From a candidate division WOR-3 bacterium (lineage in GTDB: Bacteria > Hydrothermota > Hydrothermia > Hydrothermales > JAJRUZ01): DNA of 58,308 bases. The stretch lies in the NCBI GenBank assembly GCA_039803925.1, contig JBDRZL010000013.1, forward strand, positions 1 to 58,308, read 5' to 3'. Below, piece by piece: positions 15,228-24,820 of this stretch. The notes below the pieces were generated by a model. It was not told the origin of the DNA and did not search any database. It saw nothing but the letters and a program-made list of their open reading frames with translations. The first letter of the stretch is position 1. The number at the start of each line of letters is the position of its first letter. The position numbers were made by a program, and so were the translations under genes.

Positions 15228-17826
15228 ATATCAGATTCTCAAAAACTTTAACCTTACTTTTACCCTTAATTTTTGCTTCTAAAAATTTTTTAGCAAGTAA
15301 AAAGATTTTTTCCATATTTTTATCAGGTTTCCCAAATCTATCTTTGTATTCTTCTATTATTAAATTTATTTCTTCTTCTGATTCAGCAGTAAATAGACTT
15401 CTTGAAATATGAAGTTTATCCTCATCTTCCATATTTGAAGGAAAACATAAGGAAGTATAAGAAATTATCTTTGGAATTATTTTTATAACTTTCTCTCCCT
15501 TTAATTTCTTTATCTCTTCTTCAAGTAGTTTTATATAAAAATTTATACCCAATTTTTTTATAAATCCCTTTTGCTTTTTTCCAAAAAATTCACCAGGTCC
15601 TCTCATTTCAAGGTCTTTTAAAGCCACCTTTTCTCCAGAGCCAGGATAATTGTATCTCTTTAATATTTTTATTCTCTCTCTTGCTCTTTCACTTAATTTA
15701 TGTGGTAATAAAAGATAAACATAGGATTTCCTATCCCTCCTTCCAACTCTTCCTTTTAAAGCATAAAGTTCTGAGAGTCCGAATAAATCAGGTCTTTCAA
15801 TTATTAAGGTATTGACATTTTCAAAATCCATTCCTGTTTCAAGAATACTTGTTGTTATTAAAATTTTTATTTCCCCCAAGATAAAAGAAATTAAAGTATT
15901 TTCTATTTCCTCTTTATCCATTTTACCGTGCAATATTTCACATCTTACATCTGGAAAAAGTGATTTAATTTTCTCTTTTATTTCCTTTAAAGGTAAAATT
16001 CTATTTCTTACATAAATAATTTGTCCGTTCCTTTCAAGCTCTCTTTCAATAGCTTCTCTTACTTTATCGATTGAGTAATTTGTTATTATTATTTCTGTTT
16101 CCTTTCTTCCTTTTGGTGGTGTTCTTATTCTTGAAATTTCAAGGATGTTGTAAATTGATAAAGCAAGAGTTCTGGGAATTGGAGTTGCAGAAATAATTAA
16201 AGTATCAAGTTCCTCCCTTAAAAGTCTTAATTTTTCCTTATGTTCTACTCCAAATCTCTGTTCTTCATCTATGACAAGAAGGCCGAGTTTTTTAAATTTT
16301 ACATCTTCAGAAAGTGCCCTGTGAGTGCTAATTAAAATATCAATTTTACCTTCTCTTAAATCTTCAAGAATTTCTCTTTCTTCATTTTTTGTAACAAGTC
16401 TTGATAACATTCTAACATTTATTGGAAAATCTTTTAATCTTTCAGAAAAATTCCTGTAATGCTGTAAAACAAGAGGCGTTGTTGGTGCTAATAAAAGTCC
16501 CTGGTATCCCTTTAAAGCACACATTGCAAGAGCCCTTAAAGCAATTTCAGTTTTACCAAAACCTGAATCTCCTATTATTAATCTATCCATCCTTTTATCT
16601 GATTCTAAATCCCTTTTCGTTTCTTCCCATGCTCTTTTCTGGTCTTCTGTTTCTATATAAGGAAAACTTAATATAATCTCATTTAAAATTTTTTCTTCCT
16701 CCTCATTTAGTTTAAATGAAATTCCCTTTAATACTTTTCTTCTTGCTGTTAGGGTTAAAATTTTTTTTGCAAATTCATGGATTTCAATTTTTGTTTTTAA
16801 AAAATTTTTTGCCCATAAATTTTTTGAATAATCTGTAAATTTACTTTTTCCAAAATACCTTTCTATTTTATAAATTTCCCAGAAAGGAACAAAAAGTTTT
16901 TGATTATCTTTAAAAATGAGTTCTATATTTTCTATTTCCTTTTCTTCACTTTTAATTCTTTTAAATCCTTTAATTGAACATATACCTTCTTCTTCATAAA
17001 TAACAGTATCACCAGGATTTATTTCAAAAAATTCCTCTTCTCTGAAGGGGAGCGGAAATTTTTGAGAAGTTTTTATAGAAGGATAAAGTTCCCTTTCAGA
17101 TATTATTATTTTTCCTTCATCGAGAATTTCAAAACTTTCTGAAATGTTCCCCTTTAAAAACTCAATATTATTTATTAATTTTTTTAAATAGGAGTATCTG
17201 ATTGTATTGTCTGCGACATATATTATTTTTTTGTTTTTATTTTTTATAAACTCAATAAAATCACTAAATTTTTTAAATTTCGGCAATTGGCTTATTTTTT
17301 TATCTAAAAAATCCCTTTCACTTATATAATAAAAATCTAATGGTCTTAAAAGATTTGAAAAGAAATTTTGAAATTTTTCTGGAATATAAATATAAAGCAC
17401 CTCCTTTTTTTCAACACTCTTCTGAGTTACTGGGTCAAAAAATCTTAAATCTTCGATAAAATCACCGAATAATTCTATTCTTAAAGGGAGTTCTGATTCT
17501 TCAAAAAAAACATCAATAATATAACCCCTTCTTGCAAATTCCCTTTCTGAATAAACTTTATCATATTCTTTATAACCTGCATTAATAAGTAAATTTATGA
17601 ATTGGAAAGTTTTTAACTCTATTCCTTTTTTAATTTCAAGGATTAAATTTTTTTCTTTTTTTTCTTCGCTAATTACAATTGGTTCATTAAATATGTCAAA
17701 GAGAAGAATCTTGTTTTTAACTTTTTTAAAATATTTATATTCCTCTTCAAAGTTTGATAAAATAAATGGGTATTTATTTTCCTTTAAATTTGTTAATGAG
17801 AAAAATTCCACATAGAGAGATATCAT
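15217..17826 (-). CDS. mfd: transcription-repair coupling factor (short form)
   Basis: An 869-residue superfamily 2 DNA translocase that frees stalled RNA polymerase and recruits UvrA. In order: a UvrB-like N-terminal remnant (EREFARRGYIIDVFFEES, RIELFGDFIEDLRFFDP); an RNA-polymerase-interacting CarD-like domain at about 265-325 (INPGDTVIYEEEGICSIKGF); the motor with Walker A GDSGFGKT (419-426), DEEQ, SATPIPRTL, and LEMRGPGEFFGKKQ; and a C-terminal domain. It is about 280 residues shorter than E. coli Mfd at the N-terminus, which also occurs in other lineages such as Thermotoga, so it is probably functional. It is the last gene of the minus-strand operon: its ATG overlaps the stop of the upstream permease gene (TAATG). 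Confidence 0.95.
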   Translation of the reverse strand: MISLYVEFFSLTNLKENKYPFILSNFEEEYKYFKKVKNKILLFDIFNEPIVISEEKKEKNLILEIKKGIELKTFQFINLLINAGYKEYDKVYSEREFARRGYIIDVFFEESELPLRIELFGDFIEDLRFFDPVTQKSVEKKEVLYIYIPEKFQNFFSNLLRPLDFYYISERDFLDKKISQLPKFKKFSDFIEFIKNKNKKIIYVADNTIRYSYLKKLINNIEFLKGNISESFEILDEGKIIISERELYPSIKTSQKFPLPFREEEFFEINPGDTVIYEEEGICSIKGFKRIKSEEKEIENIELIFKDNQKLFVPFWEIYKIERYFGKSKFTDYSKNLWAKNFLKTKIEIHEFAKKILTLTARRKVLKGISFKLNEEEEKILNEIILSFPYIETEDQKRAWEETKRDLESDKRMDRLIIGDSGFGKTEIALRALAMCALKGYQGLLLAPTTPLVLQHYRNFSERLKDFPINVRMLSRLVTKNEEREILEDLREGKIDILISTHRALSEDVKFKKLGLLVIDEEQRFGVEHKEKLRLLREELDTLIISATPIPRTLALSIYNILEISRIRTPPKGRKETEIIITNYSIDKVREAIERELERNGQIIYVRNRILPLKEIKEKIKSLFPDVRCEILHGKMDKEEIENTLISFILGEIKILITTSILETGMDFENVNTLIIERPDLFGLSELYALKGRVGRRDRKSYVYLLLPHKLSERARERIKILKRYNYPGSGEKVALKDLEMRGPGEFFGKKQKGFIKKLGINFYIKLLEEEIKKLKGEKVIKIIPKIISYTSLCFPSNMEDEDKLHISRSLFTAESEEEINLIIEEYKDRFGKPDKNMEKIFLLAKKFLEAKIKGKSKVKVFENLIFIE

Positions 17827-18911
17827 TATTTTCCCAAAAGTAAACTTTTTGATTTAATAAAAGCATAAGTAAATATTAAAATGGAAAGTGTCCCCATAAC
17901 TAAAAAGTTAATTTTTAATTCAAAAAAACCTGAACCCTTTAAAAATATACTCCTTAATATTATCAAAAAATGTGTCAGAGGATTTAAATAGGCAATTATT
18001 CTGAAAATTAAAGACATTGATTCTATTGGATAAAAAAATCCTGAAAGCACAAGCATGGGTAAAACAAAAAAAACTGCTTGCATCATTGCCTGTGCCTGAG
18101 TTTCAGAAATTATTGAAGATAAAAGTCCTATTCCAAGGATAAGTAATAGGAAAAGAAAGGTTCCTGAATATAAAAGAATTAAATTTCCACGAAAAGGTAA
18201 CTTAAAAATTATAAGGGAGAAAATAAAAACAATAGTTACATTAATTAAGCCTAAAAATGTATAAGGTAAAATTTTACCGAGAACAAATTCAATATGAGAA
18301 ATAGGGCTTATAGATAAAAGTTCAATTGTTTCCATTTCCTTTTCCCTTGCAACAGAAATACTAGTTAAAATCATTGAAGTTATAAGAAGCACCATTGCTA
18401 TTACTGCCTCAACCATATAGTTACTTGACTTGCCTTCAGGATTATAAAGAATAATAATTTTGGGTTCCACTTCATTTTTCCTTAATTTTTGATAAAGAAA
18501 ATTTGTAAAATAACCCAGAATAATCTGAGTACTCCATGCTCTTGAACCATCAAAAAGAGCAAAAACTTCAAAATTTCTCTCTTTTCTTATTTCTTTATTA
18601 AAATTCTCTTTTATTATGATACCAAAATCAATTCTGCCATTTTTAAAATCCTTTTCCATATCATAAGGATCCTTATAAATTTTTACAATTTTAAAAAAAG
18701 AAGAAGATGTTAGGGAATATATGAAATCTCTTGATATACTTTTGTTACAGTAATCCAGTACTCCTGTTTTTACATTCCTTACATCAGTGGATATTACATA
18801 ACCAAAAACTATAAGCTGTATTATCGGTGCCGCAAATACAATAAACCTTGTTCTTTTATCTCTCATAACCTGGACAAATTCCTTTTCAATAAAAAATAAA
18901 AGTCTTTTCAT
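17826..18911 (-). CDS. ABC-2 type transporter permease (second subunit)
   Basis: This 361-residue ABC-2 permease has one N-terminal membrane helix (FIVFAAPIIQLIVFGYVIST), a large extracytoplasmic domain (about 45-165) and five C-terminal helices, including SMILTSISVAREKEMETIELLSISPI and VLSGFFYPIESM, the hallmarks of YbhR/YhhJ-type exporters. With its neighbour it forms the membrane part of an HlyD-linked efflux pump. It overlaps the previous permease gene by 4 bp (ATGA) and mfd by 1 bp. Confidence 0.92.
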   Translation of the reverse strand: MKRLLFFIEKEFVQVMRDKRTRFIVFAAPIIQLIVFGYVISTDVRNVKTGVLDYCNKSISRDFIYSLTSSSFFKIVKIYKDPYDMEKDFKNGRIDFGIIIKENFNKEIRKERNFEVFALFDGSRAWSTQIILGYFTNFLYQKLRKNEVEPKIIILYNPEGKSSNYMVEAVIAMVLLITSMILTSISVAREKEMETIELLSISPISHIEFVLGKILPYTFLGLINVTIVFIFSLIIFKLPFRGNLILLYSGTFLFLLLILGIGLLSSIISETQAQAMMQAVFFVLPMLVLSGFFYPIESMSLIFRIIAYLNPLTHFLIILRSIFLKGSGFFELKINFLVMGTLSILIFTYAFIKSKSLLLGK

Positions 18912-19975
18912 GTTAATATTTCTTTTTTTATAGATTTTAAAGCTATAAAAATTAAGATAAAAGATAAAAAAATAAGAAAGAAAAGCTCATCAAGCATATA
19001 AAAGATTTCACTATTTCTTAAAAGATTAGCTCTTAAAAGCTCAAGAAAATATCTTGCAGGAACAAAATATGTCAGAATTCTTAATAAAGATGGAATATTT
19101 TCAATTGGGAAAATAAATCCAGATAATAAAAAGGAAGGTAATATTGTTGTTAACCATGTTACTTGTAGCGCAGTCTGTGTTTTTTTAAATTTAGTTGAAA
19201 CTATTATTCCTATACTAAGACCTGAAAGAATATAAATTATAGTGGATAAATAAAGAAATAAAAAATTACCTCTTAAGGGGATGTTAAATAGTATTTTACC
19301 AAAAATAAGAACAAGGGTAAATTGAGCAAGACCTATTAAAATATAGGGAATAACTTTACCAATTATTATTTCATAGGGTTTTAATGGTAAGGTGAAAAGT
19401 GTATAAAAACTTCCGGTTTCGTATTCTTTACTTATACTTATTGCTACAAGAACAGCTGAGATAACAACAAGAATAATTGCTATAATTCCAGGGACAATAA
19501 AAATTTCACTTTTTAATTCAGGATTGAAGAGAATTTTATATCTCAAATCAAAAATATTTTCTTTTTCTAAAAGCATTCTTATCATATAACCTGAAAGGGT
19601 TGAAAATAATGTTGGATCAGAACCATCTATAATGATGACAATTTCTTTTAAATTGCGGGGTATAAAAAGTTTTCCTTTTATTTCATTTTTCAAAAATTTA
19701 TCTTCTTTAAAATCATATTCATTAAATATTCTTGAAAATACATTAGAATTTTTTAAGGTTTCCTTTAACTCCCTTGTAAAATAATCCTTTTTAAAATCAA
19801 GGAAGCTCAAACTTACATTTTGAATATCAAGTCTGATTGCATAGCCAAAAATTATAAGTAAAAAAACAGGAATTATTATAGAAAGGGTTAAAGTTCTTAT
19901 ATCTCTTATAATATGCAGGATTTCCTTATATGCAATTGATTTAATTTTTCTTAAAGAATTTTTTATATTTTTCAT
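18908..19975 (-). CDS. ABC-2 type transporter permease (first subunit)
   Basis: A 355-residue paralogue of the following permease with the same layout: N-terminal helix (LTLSIIIPVFLLIIFGYAIRL), external domain, then ISKEYETGSFYTLFTLPLKPYEIIIGKV and LLSGFIFPIENIPSLL with the remaining helices. The paired permeases match the YbhS/YbhR arrangement. It starts 2 nt after the ATPase stop codon. Confidence 0.92.
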   Translation of the reverse strand: MKNIKNSLRKIKSIAYKEILHIIRDIRTLTLSIIIPVFLLIIFGYAIRLDIQNVSLSFLDFKKDYFTRELKETLKNSNVFSRIFNEYDFKEDKFLKNEIKGKLFIPRNLKEIVIIIDGSDPTLFSTLSGYMIRMLLEKENIFDLRYKILFNPELKSEIFIVPGIIAIILVVISAVLVAISISKEYETGSFYTLFTLPLKPYEIIIGKVIPYILIGLAQFTLVLIFGKILFNIPLRGNFLFLYLSTIIYILSGLSIGIIVSTKFKKTQTALQVTWLTTILPSFLLSGFIFPIENIPSLLRILTYFVPARYFLELLRANLLRNSEIFYMLDELFFLIFLSFILIFIALKSIKKEILT

Positions 19976-19977
19976 TT

Positions 19978-21588
19978 TTAACTCAACACTTTTGCATAGA
20001 AAACTTCTTCAAGATCCGGTTCACTTTTTTCAAAATTTATAATTTTTATTCCGCTTTCTTCTATTTTTTTTACTATTTCTAAAATTTTCTCTTCTTTTCT
20101 TGAAAAAATTTTAAATCCATTTTTTGTCCTTGTGAAGATAACTTCTTCCTCCTTTTCTATTAAATTTTCAAATTCCAAAACCTTTTCTACTTTTATCTCG
20201 TAAATTTTATACTCCTCAAGAAATTTTTTCTTTAAATTGAAAGGCAAGTCAAGGGCTTTATTTTCTCCTTTATCAATAAGTAAAATTCTATCACAGTATT
20301 CAGCCTCATCCATATAATGAGTAGTTAATATCATCGTAGTCTCTTTCTCCTTTAAATTACTTAAAATTTCCCAGAATTCTTTTCTTGTCTCAAGACCCAT
20401 TCCAGAAGTGGGCTCATCAAGAAAAAGTAAAGGCGGACTGTTTATTATAGCGCAAGCAAGGGATAATCTCTGTTTTACTCCTAAAGGCAATTCACTTGCT
20501 AAATTATTCCTCCAATTACCTATTTTAAGAAGTTCAATTAGTTCTTCTATTCTTTCTTTTTCCTTTTGAACTTCATATAACCCCGAATAAAATTTTAAAT
20601 TCTGATAAAGGGTTAAATCAGGATAAAGAGAAAACTTCTGGGATAGGTAACCTATATTTTTTCTTATTTTTCTTATATTTTCCTCACTCAATTTTTCTCC
20701 GAAAATTTCAATTTCACCTTCTGTTGGATTAATAATCCCGAGGAGCATTTTAAGAGTGGTTGTTTTCCCAGCTCCATTTGGACCTAAAAGGGCAAAAATT
20801 TCCCCTCTTTCTATTTCAAAACTTAAATTTTTAACAGCAATAAAATTTCCAAATTTTTTTGTTAGGTTTTTTACCCTTATAATTTTTTCCTTTTTATTTA
20901 GAATATAAAAGTTTTTCTTTTCAAATTCTTCCTCTTCTAAATCTTCCTGCAGATAACCCTCTTTGAGTAAAAAAAATCTATCTGCTCTTTTTGTTTCAAG
21001 AATATACGGGGTTGTTATTATTATTGATATTCCATTTTCTTTCAATTTATGAAAAAGGTTCCATAATTTTGATCTTGAAACCGGATCAATTCCTCTTGTT
21101 GGTTCATCAAGTAATAAAAGCTTTGGTCTATATATAAGTAAAGTAGCAAGGGAAAGTTTTTTCTGCATACCTCCTGAAAGTTCTTTCACTTTGTTTTTCT
21201 TTTTTTCCTTTAATTCAGTTAATTCAAGAATTTTCTGAATTCTTTCTTCTATTCTTTTTTTATCTTCATATATTTCTCCAAAAAAATACATTGTTTCTTC
21301 TACAGTGAGGTCTGGATAAAGGGAAAAACTTTCTGAGGAGTAACATATTTTATCCTTGAATTTTTCTCTTTCTTTTAATAAATCATTTCCTAAAAAAATT
21401 ATTTCTCCCTCATCAGGTTTCAAAAGTCCTGCAATAATTTTTAATAAAACACTTTTTCCAGATCCATCAGGTCCTGTAATTGCAAGAATTTCTTTCTCTT
21501 TTAATGTAAGATTTATTCCTTTTAAAATTTCATCATCTTTGAATTTTTTTTTGATGTTTTTTAATTCGAGGATTAAAGTATTTTCCAT
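19978..21588 (-). CDS. fused double ABC ATPase of an efflux pump (YbhF-like)
   Basis: A 536-residue protein with two ATPase domains in tandem. Domain 1: Walker A GPDGSGKS, signature LSGGMQKKLS, Walker B LLLLDEPTRG. Domain 2: Walker A GPNGAGKT, signature region LPLGVKQRLS, Walker B LLFLDEPTSG and H-loop TTHYMDEAEYCD. In domain 1 the H-loop position reads ITTPYILET, with Pro or Tyr where His is expected, and in domain 2 the LSGGQ signature is altered. Both features suggest asymmetric sites, as in YbhF relatives. It powers the two ABC-2 permeases encoded next. It starts 1 nt after the HlyD stop. Confidence 0.93.
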   Translation of the reverse strand: MENTLILELKNIKKKFKDDEILKGINLTLKEKEILAITGPDGSGKSVLLKIIAGLLKPDEGEIIFLGNDLLKEREKFKDKICYSSESFSLYPDLTVEETMYFFGEIYEDKKRIEERIQKILELTELKEKKKNKVKELSGGMQKKLSLATLLIYRPKLLLLDEPTRGIDPVSRSKLWNLFHKLKENGISIIITTPYILETKRADRFFLLKEGYLQEDLEEEEFEKKNFYILNKKEKIIRVKNLTKKFGNFIAVKNLSFEIERGEIFALLGPNGAGKTTTLKMLLGIINPTEGEIEIFGEKLSEENIRKIRKNIGYLSQKFSLYPDLTLYQNLKFYSGLYEVQKEKERIEELIELLKIGNWRNNLASELPLGVKQRLSLACAIINSPPLLFLDEPTSGMGLETRKEFWEILSNLKEKETTMILTTHYMDEAEYCDRILLIDKGENKALDLPFNLKKKFLEEYKIYEIKVEKVLEFENLIEKEEEVIFTRTKNGFKIFSRKEEKILEIVKKIEESGIKIINFEKSEPDLEEVFYAKVLS

Positions 21589-21589
21589 T

Positions 21590-22438
21590 TTATTTATAAT
21601 AGACAGAAACAGTCATTCCTGGTTTTAGAAGGTTATCTCTATTAATAACTTTAATCTTAAACTTGAAAACAAGTAAAGCTTTTTCATCAGGTGTTATAAC
21701 ATTTTTAGGAGTAAATTCTGCTTCTTCTGAAATCCACACAACTTTACCAGTAAACTCTATTTTTTTATCTGTATGGGGTATAATCTTTACAGTTTTTGAC
21801 AAGTTTAAATCATATAATTCTTTTTGGGGTAAATAAGCATAAACAAAAAGAGTATCAAGATTTGCAATTCTGAAAAGGGGAAAGCCAGGTTTTGTTAATT
21901 CACCAACTTCAATATTTTTTTCTATTATTATTCCCTTAACAGGTGACTTTATTATATACTCTTCTTCTTGAATAGATAGCCTTTCCAGGTTTTTTTTGAT
22001 TGATTCAATATTCTCTTCTACTGATTTAATTTTATACAAAAGTGAGTTATACTTTGTTTTCATTTTTTCATATTCTCTTTCTGAAAGTGCCCCTATTTCC
22101 ATAAGTTTTTTGGTTTTTTCTAAGTCTTCCTTTAAGTTTTCAATTTCAATTTCAAAAGATTTTTTTTCAAATTGTAAAGCATTCAGTTTATCATTTATTT
22201 CTTCTTTTAAAACTTTTAGTTCTCTCGCATCAATCTCAAGAAGAATTTCACCTTTTTCTACCTTTTCTCCTTCTCTTTTATATATTTTTAAAACTTTTCC
22301 TGCATATTTTGTTGAAAGTTCAATTTCAGTTGCCTCTACTCTTCCTGATGAATAATTTATTTTACCTTTAGGAAATAAAATATATGCTGTTGTTACTATT
22401 ATTATTAAGAAAATTAAAATAATAGGTTTCTTTTTCAT
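21590..22438 (-). CDS. HlyD/YbhG-type membrane fusion protein
   Basis: A 282-residue periplasmic adaptor: N-terminal membrane anchor (PIILIFLIIIVTTAYILF), first lipoyl half (ATEIELSTKYAGKVLKIYKREGEKVEKGEILLEID), a long coiled-coil hairpin (about 75-150), second lipoyl half (EEEYIIKSPVKGIIIEKNIEVGELTKPGFPLFRI), and a beta-barrel domain. It should link the ABC permeases to an outer membrane channel. No TolC-like gene is in the window. Shine-Dalgarno AAGGAGG precedes the ATG. It lies 44 bp downstream of the sppA stop. Confidence 0.92.
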   Translation of the reverse strand: MKKKPIILIFLIIIVTTAYILFPKGKINYSSGRVEATEIELSTKYAGKVLKIYKREGEKVEKGEILLEIDARELKVLKEEINDKLNALQFEKKSFEIEIENLKEDLEKTKKLMEIGALSEREYEKMKTKYNSLLYKIKSVEENIESIKKNLERLSIQEEEYIIKSPVKGIIIEKNIEVGELTKPGFPLFRIANLDTLFVYAYLPQKELYDLNLSKTVKIIPHTDKKIEFTGKVVWISEEAEFTPKNVITPDEKALLVFKFKIKVINRDNLLKPGMTVSVYYK

Positions 22439-22482
22439 TTAGTCCCTCCTTTTGATGTTATATTTATAGTTATAGTTTTTCT

Positions 22483-24759
22483 TTATTTCAATTTAATAGT
22501 CTCATAATAAATATACTCATTGTTTAGTAAATAATTCAAAGGAGATTTAAAGGTTATTTCTGAAAGATAAAAACTTTTTAAGAATTTTTTTTCTGGAAAA
22601 ATTAAAATTTTAACATCACCTTTTATTTTTGCGAGTTCTTTAGCTTTTTCAATTGCCTCAAAAATTCCACCTATCTCATCAACAATTCTAACATTTTTTG
22701 CATCATAGCCTGACCATATCCTTCCTCTTCCAATGGAATCTACATATGATTCGCTAAGATTTCTTGAAATTGAAACTCTCTTTAAAAAGTTTCTATATCC
22801 CCATTCCAGTTCTTTTCTAAATTTTTCAAGTTCTTCCTCCTCCCATGGTCTTAAAATGGAAAAAGCATCAGAATGTTTTAAGGTTTTTACCCTGCTACTT
22901 GTTATTCCAATTTTTTCAAACATATCACCAAAGACAAGTTTACCACCCAGAATACCTATTGAACCTGTGAGTGTTGTATAGTTGGCAAAAATATAGTGAG
23001 CTGGACAGGAGATATAATATCCACCTGAAGCTGCAAGCCCCCCCATTGACACAACTACAGGTTTTTTACTTTTTACCCTTTTAATTGCATTCCATATTAT
23101 TTCTGAAGCAAGGGCTGAACCACCAGGTGAATTTACTCTTATTACAAGTGCTTTGATACTTTTATCTTTTTCTATTTTTGAAAGGATCTCCTGAACCGTT
23201 TTTGAGCCAAGCATTTTACCACCAATAAAAGGAAGAGGATTTTTTCCACTTTCACCTTCAATAATTGAACCTTCAAGAGTTAAAAGGGCTATTTTGGGTC
23301 TTGTATCAACAAATTCTCTCTTTAAATATTTTTCTTCACTTAAAGTTTTTTCAGAAATTTTTTTAATTTTCTTTTTATTGAACCATTTTTTTATAATATC
23401 TTCAAGTTCATTTTCAAAGGCAAATGTATCTATAAGAGAATACTTCAAGGCATCCTCTGAGTTAAAATAAGATTCATTTTCCATAAGTTTTAATAAAGTA
23501 TCTTCTTTAATATTTCTTGATTCACTTATTTCCTTAACTTCTTTTTCAAGTATTCTCCTTATAAAATGATAACTCTGTAAGCTGTCCTCTTTACTTATAT
23601 TTTCCCTTATTAGAGGTTCTGCTGCTGATTTATACTCAGCTATCCTTTCAATCTGTGCCTTAATCCCTATTTTTTCAAAAAATTTTTTTAAGTAAATTTT
23701 TTCAACATATGGACCTGTAAGTATTATTGAACCTTCATTGGGGATAATAATCTTATCACAGGCACTTGCAATGTAATAATTCCTTTCATCAAGATTTTCT
23801 CCATAGGCAACTGTATGTTTTTTTTCTGAAATTTTTTTAATCAATCTTCTTAATTCTTCAGCCTGTGCAGATGAAAAGTAAGGATTTTCAAAATGTATAA
23901 TAATTCCTTCAATTTCCTTATCTTGGTATACCCTTTCAAAAGTTTTTAAAAGGTCATAAAAGGAAGGTTTTAATTTTAATCTTAAAAATCCAATCTCTTC
24001 CCTTTCCTCTGAATATTCATCTTTTAATCTTATATACAGCCATCTATTTTTATAAGAAAAGAATTTGGGATAAAATTCCTTTGAAGTTAAAAATGTATAA
24101 TTCCTTATTTCGTCTTCTTTATCCATTGAATAGGAGAGTAATCCCTGACCAAAGGATAGTTCTAAACCAAAAAAGTATCTTGTGCCCTCTTTATAAAATT
24201 TAGATGATGTTTCTATCTTTGAGTTAAAAATTAAACCAGAAACAGGTTCCATTGAAAAGGAAAAAAAGTAAGAATAAATGCTATCACCTTTTATTTTCAT
24301 ATCAGCTGAAAAAGTTAATCTATCTGTTAAGGGTTTTAAAGCAAATCCCATTAAATATTCATTTTCACTTTTAAAGAAATCACCTTTTGCGCCGAGAGAT
24401 AAAAAAGAAAAAGGTCTTGCCATAAGTCCCAAAGTATAGTATTTTTCAATGTCTCCAAAGGTATAAGAGATTCCAAAGGATAATTTTTCACTGAGAGGTA
24501 TTCCTGTCCCCATTTTATATATCTTATTTTTATCCAGAAGTGCAAAAGAAAAGCCAAAATTCTCCATACTCATTCCAAACAAGTGGTAAAATTTTTCTCT
24601 TTCAAAATAGGAGAATCTTTCTTCCTTTAAGCTATAGAAAAATTCTGTTCCTTTTTCAAAGGAAAGTCCAGCAGGATTATTTAAAATTGATTTACTTCTT
24701 GTAGAAAGGGAAGGAGAAAAGTGATAAAAAAAATATGAGATTATTAATAACTTAATCAT
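22483..24759 (-). CDS. sppA: SppA-type serine protease fused to an outer-membrane-like barrel
   Basis: A 758-residue fusion. Residues 1-235 start with a signal-like segment and then a PorV/FadL-like stretch (SILNNPAGLSFEKG) with about a dozen amphipathic strands (FGMSMENFGFSFALL, KLSFGISYTFGD, YTLGLMARPFSFLSLGAKGDF). Residues 240-758 are a full double-domain SppA: general-base Lys377 (AEYKSAAEP) in the first half and nucleophile Ser548 (RVNSPGGSALASE) in the second, followed by GGLAASGGYYIS and TLTGSIGILGG. SppA normally digests leftover signal peptides at the inner membrane; here a barrel would place the protease at the outer membrane, periplasmic side. The E. coli form is 618 residues with an inner membrane anchor. 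First gene of the minus-strand operon with the exporter. Confidence 0.9.
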   Translation of the reverse strand: MIKLLIISYFFYHFSPSLSTRSKSILNNPAGLSFEKGTEFFYSLKEERFSYFEREKFYHLFGMSMENFGFSFALLDKNKIYKMGTGIPLSEKLSFGISYTFGDIEKYYTLGLMARPFSFLSLGAKGDFFKSENEYLMGFALKPLTDRLTFSADMKIKGDSIYSYFFSFSMEPVSGLIFNSKIETSSKFYKEGTRYFFGLELSFGQGLLSYSMDKEDEIRNYTFLTSKEFYPKFFSYKNRWLYIRLKDEYSEEREEIGFLRLKLKPSFYDLLKTFERVYQDKEIEGIIIHFENPYFSSAQAEELRRLIKKISEKKHTVAYGENLDERNYYIASACDKIIIPNEGSIILTGPYVEKIYLKKFFEKIGIKAQIERIAEYKSAAEPLIRENISKEDSLQSYHFIRRILEKEVKEISESRNIKEDTLLKLMENESYFNSEDALKYSLIDTFAFENELEDIIKKWFNKKKIKKISEKTLSEEKYLKREFVDTRPKIALLTLEGSIIEGESGKNPLPFIGGKMLGSKTVQEILSKIEKDKSIKALVIRVNSPGGSALASEIIWNAIKRVKSKKPVVVSMGGLAASGGYYISCPAHYIFANYTTLTGSIGILGGKLVFGDMFEKIGITSSRVKTLKHSDAFSILRPWEEEELEKFRKELEWGYRNFLKRVSISRNLSESYVDSIGRGRIWSGYDAKNVRIVDEIGGIFEAIEKAKELAKIKGDVKILIFPEKKFLKSFYLSEITFKSPLNYLLNNEYIYYETIKLK

Positions 24760-24784
24760 GATTATTTTTCATTTTATAAAGGAA

Positions 24785-24814
24785 TTGAACCTTTTTAAAA
24801 AATTTCATTAAAAT
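24785..24814 (+). promoter_or_regulatory. dapA promoter (leaderless type)
   Basis: TTGAAC (24785-24790), an 18-bp spacer and TAAAAT (24809-24814), ending 6 nt before the dapA ATG. There is no Shine-Dalgarno sequence, so transcription should start at or next to the start codon. Confidence 0.65.
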
Positions 24815-24820
24815 CATATT

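Noticed and set aside
15217-17826. Mfd as a truncated pseudogene
   Set aside because: It lacks about 280 N-terminal residues compared with E. coli, but all motor and RNA-polymerase-binding motifs are intact and short Mfd proteins occur in other lineages.
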